Source: Microtetraspora fusca (GTDB taxonomy: Bacteria; Actinomycetota; Actinomycetes; Streptosporangiales; Streptosporangiaceae). Taken from it: a stretch of DNA of 64,000 bases. The stretch is taken from contig NZ_BBYK01000071.1 of assembly GCF_001570365.1 (NCBI RefSeq), positions 33,140 through 97,139 of the forward strand, written 5' to 3'. Below are positions 58,643 through 64,000 of this stretch, one piece after another. A program made the translations under genes and the position numbers. How positions within the stretch are numbered: position 1 is the first letter of the stretch; each line of letters starts with the position of its first letter. The notes under the pieces were generated by a model, which was given only the letters and a program-made list of their open reading frames with translations, was not told the DNA's origin and did no database searches.

Positions 58643-60385
58643 GTGCTGCTGCGTATGTCGACCCTGTTCCTGCGCACCCTGCGTGAGGATCCGGCGGACG
58701 CGGAAGTGCCGAGCCACAAGCTGCTCGTCCGCGCCGGCTACGTCCGGCGGGTGGCCCCCGGCATCTACTCCTGGCTGCCGCTCGGCAAGATCGTCCTGGA
58801 GAACGTCACCCGCGTGGTGCGCGAGGAGATGAACCGGATCGGCGCGCAGGAGGTGCTCTTCCCCGCGCTGCTGCCCCGCGACTACTACGAGGCGACCGGC
58901 CGCTGGACCGAGTACGGCGACACGCTCTTCCGCCTGAAGGACCGCAAGGGCTCCGACTACCTCCTGGGTCCCACCCACGAGGAGATGTTCACCGACATGG
59001 TGAAGGGGGAGTACTCCTCCTATAAGGACTATCCGGTCACCCTCTACCAGATCCAGACGAAGTACCGCGACGAGGCCCGGCCCAGGGCGGGCATCCTGCG
59101 CGGACGCGAGTTCGTCATGAAGGACTCCTACTCCTTCGACCTCGACGACGACGGCCTCAAGCACTCGTACGAGCAGCACCGCGAGGCCTACATCCGCATC
59201 TTCGACCGGCTCGGCATCGACTACCGCATCTGCTTCGCCATGTCCGGCGCCATGGGCGGCTCGGCCTCCGAGGAGTTCCTCGCGCCCTGCCCCACCGGCG
59301 AGGACACCTTCGTCGCCTGCCACAACTGCGGATACGCCGCGAACGCCGAGGCGGTCACCACGCCCGCGCCGCCCGCCGTGACGGCCGAGCAGCCCGCCCT
59401 CCGCGTCCTCGACACGCCCGACACCCCGACCATCGAGTCGCTGGTCGAGTACGTCAACGAGCACCACGGGCTCGGGATCACCGCCGCGGACACCCTCAAG
59501 AACATCGTGGTGAAGGTCCGCACCCCCGGCTCCGACAAAGCCGAGGTCCTCATCGTCGGCGTGCCCGGCGACCGCGAGGTCGACTTCAAGCGTCTGGAGG
59601 CGGCCCTCGCCCCCGGCGTCCCCGAGATCTTCGAGGCCGAGGACTTCGCCCGGCACCCCGGGCTCGTCCGCGGCTACATCGGCCCGCAGGTGCTCGCGTC
59701 GCTGGGCATCACCTACCTCGTCGATCCGCGCGTCGTCGCCGGCTCCGCCTGGGTCACCGGCGCGAACGAGCCCGGCAAGCACGCCGCCCACGTCGTCGCC
59801 GGCCGCGACTTCCAGGCGGACGGCACCATCGAGGCGGCGGAGGTCCGGGCCGGCGACTCCTGCCCCCGCTGCGCGCACCCGCTGTCCATCGACCGCGGCA
59901 TCGAGATCGGCCACATCTTCCAGCTCGGCCGCAAGTACGCCGACGCCGTCGGGCTCGACGCCCTCGGCCCCGACGGCAAGCCGATCCGCGTCACCATGGG
60001 CTCGTACGGCGTGGGCGTCTCGCGCGCCGTCGCCGTGCTGGTCGAGCAGCGGCACGACGCCCTCGGCGTGGCGTGGCCGCGCGAGATCGCGCCCGCCGAC
60101 GTCCACATCGTCGGCACCGGCAAGGAGAACCAGATCGAGGTGGCGACCCAGATCGCCGAGGAGCTCGAAGCGCGCGGCCTGCGCGTCCTGGTGGACGACC
60201 GCCCCGGCGTCTCACCCGGCGTGAAGTTCAAGGACTCCGAGCTGCTCGGCATGCCGACCGTGCTGATCGTGGGCCGTGGCCTGGCTCAGGGCGTCGTGGA
60301 GCTGCGCGACCGCGCCACCGGCGCCAAGGAGGAGATCCCGCTCGCCGAGGCCGTGGAGCGCGTGCTCGCGGCCTGCCGGGCCTGA
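58643..60385 (+). CDS. proS: Prolyl-tRNA synthetase
   Basis: 580 residues, bacterial-type ProRS: class II core with motif 2 [27 protein letters not shown] (by position, about residues 139-165), an editing (INS) domain in the middle (about 225-400, including [13 protein letters not shown]), motif 3 [18 protein letters not shown] and the anticodon-binding domain. It charges tRNA-Pro and can clear Ala-tRNA-Pro. GTG 58643 is chosen for GAGGAG just upstream; [11 protein letters not shown] at 58655 is also possible. No T-box leader was seen. Confidence 0.95.
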   Translation: MLLRMSTLFLRTLREDPADAEVPSHKLLVRAGYVRRVAPGIYSWLPLGKIVLENVTRVVREEMNRIGAQEVLFPALLPRDYYEATGRWTEYGDTLFRLKDRKGSDYLLGPTHEEMFTDMVKGEYSSYKDYPVTLYQIQTKYRDEARPRAGILRGREFVMKDSYSFDLDDDGLKHSYEQHREAYIRIFDRLGIDYRICFAMSGAMGGSASEEFLAPCPTGEDTFVACHNCGYAANAEAVTTPAPPAVTAEQPALRVLDTPDTPTIESLVEYVNEHHGLGITAADTLKNIVVKVRTPGSDKAEVLIVGVPGDREVDFKRLEAALAPGVPEIFEAEDFARHPGLVRGYIGPQVLASLGITYLVDPRVVAGSAWVTGANEPGKHAAHVVAGRDFQADGTIEAAEVRAGDSCPRCAHPLSIDRGIEIGHIFQLGRKYADAVGLDALGPDGKPIRVTMGSYGVGVSRAVAVLVEQRHDALGVAWPREIAPADVHIVGTGKENQIEVATQIAEELEARGLRVLVDDRPGVSPGVKFKDSELLGMPTVLIVGRGLAQGVVELRDRATGAKEEIPLAEAVERVLAACRA

Positions 60386-60400
60386 CGTACCCGAGGCATC

Positions 60401-60427
60401 GCCCGGTCCGGCACGGCCGGACCGGGC
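60401..60427. terminator. proS terminator hairpin
   Basis: GCCCGGTCCGGC and its exact complement form a 12-bp stem with an ACG loop, 16 bp after the proS stop. It lies between convergent genes and can serve both. Confidence 0.85.
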
Positions 60428-60431
60428 GTAC

Positions 60432-60899
60432 TCATGGGGAGGCCGCGGGCACCGGTGTCGGCTCGGTCTTGACCGGCGGCGACCCGGTGGTGCGCTCCGC
60501 CGGCATCCCGGGGAACGCGACCACCGCGGGCTGCCAGTCGTACGCGCGGGTGGCGCCCTCCTGCATCGCCTGGGCGGCGAGCCGGCGCAGCGAGGCGTCC
60601 CCGTCGGCGGCGAGCTCCAGATAGGCGGCGACGACCCGCTCCTCGATCAGCACCGCGAGCCGTACGGCGTCGTCCTTGTCCTTCACGTCGAACGGGAGCG
60701 GGTAGGCGGGGTCCGCCTCCGGCGGCGTGCCGCCCCGCCGCAGGATCAACGCGCGCAGCCGGTCGCGGCGCGCCCGGTGGGCGTCGAACCCGGCCGTCGC
60801 CTTCGTGCGCAGCGCTCCGCCGGTCTTGCCGCCGATCACTCCATAGGCGTACACGGCGGCGTGCTCGGCGGAGAGCACCTTGTCGAGCCGGTCGGTCAT
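60432..60899 (-). CDS. DUF4439 ferritin-like protein
   Basis: 155 residues from ATG 60899. KVLSAEHAAVYAYGVIGGKTGG, the second helix FDAHRARRDRLRALILRRGG and the last helices fit DUF4439, a four-helix ferritin-like domain with Glu/His positions. Its role is unknown. The start overlaps the upstream lipoprotein stop (ATGA). It is convergent with proS and near rimP, an arrangement common in actinomycetes. Confidence 0.85.
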   Translation of the reverse strand: MTDRLDKVLSAEHAAVYAYGVIGGKTGGALRTKATAGFDAHRARRDRLRALILRRGGTPPEADPAYPLPFDVKDKDDAVRLAVLIEERVVAAYLELAADGDASLRRLAAQAMQEGATRAYDWQPAVVAFPGMPAERTTGSPPVKTEPTPVPAASP

Positions 60900-61411
60900 C
60901 GCAGCCTCCCGAGGGCGACCACGTGCACGGCCTCGCAGGCGCCGATGCTGGCGATGAGCTGGGACAGGACAGGGGAGGCCGCCTCCATCTGCCCGGGTCG
61001 CGCGGCCGCCGCGCGTCGTTCCGCGCCGCGCAGGCCGGCCAGCGAGACGGCGGACGCCGACGGTGACGGCGACCCGGACGGTGCCGCACCGGACGGATCC
61101 GCGGACGCGGGGGCGGACGCCTCCGCGCCCTGCGGGAGCATGCGGCGCAACGCGGCCAGATGGGCCAGATGGCGCTGCTCGAACGGCTGCAGCTCGGCGG
61201 CCAGCTTCGTCAGGGAGAGCGCGGCCCTGCGGTACAGGGCGACGGTCTCCTCCTTGTCCGCGATCAGCGACCTGAGCAGCAGCGTCTCGGGATCGGGAGG
61301 CCCCGGCACGCGGGGTTTCACGGCGGGGGACGACGAGCAGCCCGAGACGAGCATCCCGGCCGCCGCGGCGCCTAGCAGTGAGCGCCTCGTCAGCGTCGAT
61401 CCTCCATCCAC
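60896..61411 (-). CDS. Tat-type lipoprotein with ferritin-like helices
   Basis: 171 residues from GTG 61411. The signal has a twin-Arg motif (LTRRSLLG) and lipobox LVSGC. The mature part has long helices (LIADKEETVALYRRAALSL, FEQRHLAHLAAL) interrupted by an Ala/Ser/Pro-rich linker, and pairs with the DUF4439 protein next to it. A better-placed start may be CTG 61393, which has GGAGG 7 nt upstream. It is probably a cell-surface component; the function is unknown. Confidence 0.75.
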   Translation of the reverse strand: MDGGSTLTRRSLLGAAAAGMLVSGCSSSPAVKPRVPGPPDPETLLLRSLIADKEETVALYRRAALSLTKLAAELQPFEQRHLAHLAALRRMLPQGAEASAPASADPSGAAPSGSPSPSASAVSLAGLRGAERRAAAARPGQMEAASPVLSQLIASIGACEAVHVVALGRLR

Positions 61412-61536
61412 GACACAGCATCGTAAGGGGGGAGGCACCGTAGTCGGGGCCAGGCGTCGCGCTCTTTCCGCCCCGTGGTGTCGATAGGCTGTTGGCACAT
61501 TCGGCGAGGTACGCCATTTGAATCAGGGAGGTCGGC

Positions 61537-62037
61537 ATGGGCGAGGATGCTCGACGCGGCCGCCTTTTGGAGCTGCTCGGCCCGTTGATCACCGCCGAGG
61601 GGCTCGATCTGGAGGACGTGACGATCACTCCGGCGGGCAAGCGGCGGCTGGTCCGCGTGGTGGTGGATCGCGACGGCGGCGTGAGCCTCGACGACGTGGC
61701 GGAGGTCAGCCAGGCCGTCTCCAAGGAGCTTGACGAGACCGACGTGCTGGGCGGCAGCCCGTACGTGCTGGAGGTCACCTCGCCGGGAGTCGACCGGCCG
61801 CTCACGGAGCCGCGCCACTGGCGGCGGGCCCGCGGTCGGCTGGTCAAGGCCGACCTGCGAGACGGCTCCTCCGTCGAGGGACGGGTGACCGGCGTCGACG
61901 AGTCCGGCGTGGAGCTGGACGGCACGCGCCGCATCGATCTTGTGGACCTGGCCAAGGGGCGGGTCCAGGTGGAGTTCAACCGGGCGGACGACGACCACGG
62001 TGAAGATCTCGATGGCGACATCGAGGACGAGGGCTAA
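61537..62037 (+). CDS. rimP: Ribosome maturation factor RimP
   Basis: 166 residues. [32 protein letters not shown], then [28 protein letters not shown], are RimP signatures, with the SH3-like C-terminal domain and an acidic tail ([16 protein letters not shown]). It is needed for maturation of the 30S subunit. It starts the conserved rimP-nusA-rnpM-infB operon, 11 bp before nusA. Confidence 0.95.
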   Translation: MGEDARRGRLLELLGPLITAEGLDLEDVTITPAGKRRLVRVVVDRDGGVSLDDVAEVSQAVSKELDETDVLGGSPYVLEVTSPGVDRPLTEPRHWRRARGRLVKADLRDGSSVEGRVTGVDESGVELDGTRRIDLVDLAKGRVQVEFNRADDDHGEDLDGDIEDEG

Positions 62038-62048
62038 GGGGGAGCCTT

Positions 62049-63050
62049 GTGGACATTGACATGAGCGTCCTGCGCAGCCTGGAGCGGGAAAAGGACATCT
62101 CCTTCGACCTCGTCGTCAAGGCGATCGAGGACGCGCTTCTGATCGCCTACTTCCGCACCGAGGGCGCGGCGCAGAAGGCCAGGGCCGAGCTTGACCGCGC
62201 CACCGGTCACGTGACCATCTGGGCGGCGGAGCTGGGCGAGGGCGGTGAGGTGCTGAGGGAGTACGACGACACCCCCGGCAACTTCAGCCGCATCGCCGCG
62301 ACCACGGCCAAGCAGGTGATCCTGCAGCAGCTGCGCGACGCTGAGGACGAGATCAACTTCGGTGAGTTCGCCAGCCGTGAGGGCGAGCTCGTCGCCGGGA
62401 TCATCCAGCAGGGCAAGGATCCGCGGGTCGTCCTGGTCGACCTGGGGAAGATCGAGGCGATCCTGCCCCACGCCGAGCAGGTCCCCGGCGAGGAGTACAC
62501 CCACGGCGAGCGGATCCGCTGCTACGTGGTGCAGGTGAAGAAGGGGCCGAAGGGGCCGTCGGTGACGCTGTCGCGGACGCACCCCAACCTGGTGAAGAAG
62601 CTCTTCGCCCTTGAGGTGCCCGAGATCGCCGACGGCACGGTGGACATCGCCGCCATCGCCCGCGAGGCCGGCCACCGCACGAAGATCGCCGTACGCTCCC
62701 GCAAGGGCGGCGTGAACGCCAAGGGCGCCTGCATCGGCCCGATGGGTTCGCGCGTGCGCAACGTGATGACCGAGCTGCACGGCGAGAAGATCGACATCAT
62801 CGACTGGTCGGAGGACCCGGCGGAGTTCGTGGGGAATGCCCTGTCGCCCGCGCGTGTTTCCCGTGTCGAGGTGGTCGACGCGGAGGCGCGCGTCGCCCGG
62901 GTGATCGTGCCCGACTACCAGCTCTCGCTGGCGATCGGCAAGGAGGGGCAGAACGCCCGCCTCGCCAACCGGCTCACCGGGTGGCGCATCGACATCCGGC
63001 CGGACACCCAGGAGGCACCGGCCGATCCCGCTGATGCGTCGGCAAGGTAA
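62049..63050 (+). CDS. nusA: Transcription termination/antitermination protein NusA
   Basis: 333 residues: N-terminal RNA-polymerase-binding domain, S1 domain ([28 protein letters not shown], by position), then KH1 and KH2 ([37 protein letters not shown]). It lacks the C-terminal acidic repeats of E. coli NusA, as is usual in actinomycetes. The start is GTG 62049. It modulates pausing, termination and rRNA antitermination. Confidence 0.95.
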   Translation: MDIDMSVLRSLEREKDISFDLVVKAIEDALLIAYFRTEGAAQKARAELDRATGHVTIWAAELGEGGEVLREYDDTPGNFSRIAATTAKQVILQQLRDAEDEINFGEFASREGELVAGIIQQGKDPRVVLVDLGKIEAILPHAEQVPGEEYTHGERIRCYVVQVKKGPKGPSVTLSRTHPNLVKKLFALEVPEIADGTVDIAAIAREAGHRTKIAVRSRKGGVNAKGACIGPMGSRVRNVMTELHGEKIDIIDWSEDPAEFVGNALSPARVSRVEVVDAEARVARVIVPDYQLSLAIGKEGQNARLANRLTGWRIDIRPDTQEAPADPADASAR

Positions 63051-63330
63051 GCTGGAGCATGGTGGCCAGGCGGCCCCGCTGAGAACATGCGTGGGCTGCC
63101 GGGTTCGCACGGTCAAGTCCGAGCTGCTCCGCCTGGTCGTGGTCGAGGACGTCATCGTCCCCGACGTGCGAGGACGGCTTCCTGGGCGAGGTGCGTCGCT
63201 GCATCCCGCGCCGAGTTGTCTGGAGCTCGCGATGCGTCGCCGGGCGTTCTCTCGTGCCTTCCGCACCGGGAGAACGCTCGATGTGACGCGTCTGCGTGAC
63301 TACCTCGCGGGGCTTGACGCCCGGCGCTGA
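63034..63330 (+). CDS. rnpM: YlxR/RnpM RNase P modulator
   Basis: 98 residues. RTCVGCRVR with the conserved Cys pair, [12 protein letters not shown] and the C-terminal basic helix RAFSRAFR identify the YlxR (DUF448) family, recently named RnpM for its action on RNase P. It overlaps the nusA 3' end by 17 bp. The true start may be a little downstream of ATG 63034, since the domain begins at about residue 16. Confidence 0.9.
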   Translation: MRRQGKLEHGGQAAPLRTCVGCRVRTVKSELLRLVVVEDVIVPDVRGRLPGRGASLHPAPSCLELAMRRRAFSRAFRTGRTLDVTRLRDYLAGLDARR

Positions 63331-63519
63331 CCGGGTGAATGGTTACCAATTGCCGATCCCACGGTAGGCATGGGGTCGGACGAACTGTCATGTAAGGGAC
63401 GCCGAGTTGATGGGCGGAGTCAGATTGCTATGAGCGCCTGATGAGCACGCGGCGATGAGTACGTCTAGGTAGCGACGGTCCGGCGGCCAGCCAGCCTCCC
63501 GGGCCGAGTAGGGAGTGCA
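63331..63519. other. rnpM-infB intergenic region
   Basis: 189 bp with no gene recognised. It could hold an internal promoter for infB; no clear terminator or riboswitch was seen. Confidence 0.4.
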
Positions 63520-64000
63520 GTGGCGAAGGTCCGGGTATACGAGCTCGCCAAGGAGTTCGGAGTAGAGAGCAAGGTCGTGATGGCCAAGCTCACCGAGATG
63601 GGCGAGTTCGTGCGATCGGCGTCCTCGACGATAGAGGCACCGGTCGTCCGCAAGCTTACGGAGGCGTTCGGTAAGGGCGACTCCTCAAGGGGCGGCAAGT
63701 CGTCTCCCCGTCCGGCGCAGCCTCCGCGGCCCGCGCCGAGGCCGGCCGAGGGCCAGGCCGGTGGCGCGACGGCGCCTGTTTCCCAGTCTCCGGACGCCGG
63801 TGTCAGGCCGGTCCCCAAGCCGGGCCCGCGGCCCGCGCCCCGTCCGGTTCCGATGCCTCATCCGACGCAGCCCGCGCCCGAGGCGGCGCGTCCGGCGCCG
63901 CAGCGCCCGCAGGCTCCGCGGCCCGACGCTCCTCGGCCCGAGGCCCCGCGTCCGGCCGCGTCCGGCCCCCGTCCGGGTGGCGCCGCGCCGAAGCCGGGCC
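63520..64000 (+). CDS. infB: Translation initiation factor IF-2 (3' partial)
   Basis: GTG 63520 follows GGGAG by 4 nt. The protein begins [24 protein letters not shown], the IF2_N domain, and then enters a Pro/Ala/Arg/Gly-rich linker ([13 protein letters not shown] and so on) typical of long actinomycete IF-2. The window ends inside this linker at residue ~160, before the G domain. It brings fMet-tRNA to the ribosome and hydrolyses GTP. Confidence 0.95.
   Translation, partial: MAKVRVYELAKEFGVESKVVMAKLTEMGEFVRSASSTIEAPVVRKLTEAFGKGDSSRGGKSSPRPAQPPRPAPRPAEGQAGGATAPVSQSPDAGVRPVPKPGPRPAPRPVPMPHPTQPAPEAARPAPQRPQAPRPDAPRPEAPRPAASGPRPGGAAPKPG

Noticed and set aside
57710..60106. 798-residue minus-strand open frame antisense to proS
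   Set aside because: It is the complement of proS codons, with Asp/Gly/Arg/Val-rich nonsense composition and no domain; proS itself is certain.
1..64000. CRISPR array, prophage or integrated element
   Set aside because: No regularly spaced repeats, integrase, transposase or tRNA-flanked attachment site was found; the only tandem array is the pxpB-pxpC repeat.

Overview
The window is high-GC actinomycete chromosome. Coding shows strong G/C at third codon positions, frequent GTG starts, 4-bp stop/start overlaps (ATGA, GTGA) and several leaderless-looking starts. Gene content (ferredoxin reductase FprA, MmpL-type RND protein, PASTA-less Ser/Thr kinase, DUF6571/WXG-like proteins, KstR2-like regulator, many TetR/GntR regulators) suggests a filamentous actinomycete, possibly Streptosporangiaceae; the family assignment is an inference from protein style and was not tested. 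No rRNA, tRNA, CRISPR array, intact insertion sequence or prophage was recognised.

Layout. 1-5 kb: tail of an unknown protein, a TetR/MMPL exporter pair with a 24-bp operator, a tail-anchored CHAP hydrolase, a thioesterase and an SDR. 5.6-12.1 kb: a 5-oxoproline (PxpABC) operon with a DUF1445 protein and a membrane Ser/Thr kinase, controlled by a divergent FCD-type GntR. Three tandem micro-ORFs are inserted between pxpB and pxpC. 12.1-20.6 kb: gene remnants, a beta-lactamase-fold hydrolase, ArsR/MFS and MerR/DUF4188 pairs, GNAT and M48 protease. 20.6-31.4 kb: a SIS isomerase and glucosamine-kinase-like gene, divergent from a polyamine-type ABC transporter without a binding protein. These are followed by TetR, a glycosyltransferase, an amine oxidase and an aldehyde dehydrogenase. 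Two copies of one palindrome tie this block together. 31.6-37.7 kb: GntR/MFS/amidase with an iron-box-like site, then XRE/ilvD. 37.8-41.1 kb: a WXG-like/lipoprotein/DUF6571 cassette between direct repeats.

41-44.8 kb is a decayed zone: a FAD monooxygenase and a TetR gene fused head to head after losing their 5' ends, and a phoD remnant. It also holds AlkD and a KstR2-like TetR. 44.7-57.7 kb: GH3 glycosidase, SDR, ATP-grasp, acyl-CoA dehydrogenase genes, HutC-type GntR, GNAT, CutC, DUF6986 and FprA. 57.8-64 kb: a membrane protein, then the conserved translation block proS, two DUF4439-like genes, rimP-nusA-rnpM-infB; infB runs off the end.

Working together: four similar half-palindromes (CAAGC-N4-GCT) lie upstream of the KstR2-like gene, two acyl-CoA dehydrogenase loci and an SDR, suggesting a scattered acyl-CoA/steroid regulon. 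The 22.8-31.4 kb block looks like an amine uptake and oxidation system with an unexplained glycosyltransferase and an ATPase carrying a roughly 300-residue acidic insertion; it is the best candidate for something undescribed.
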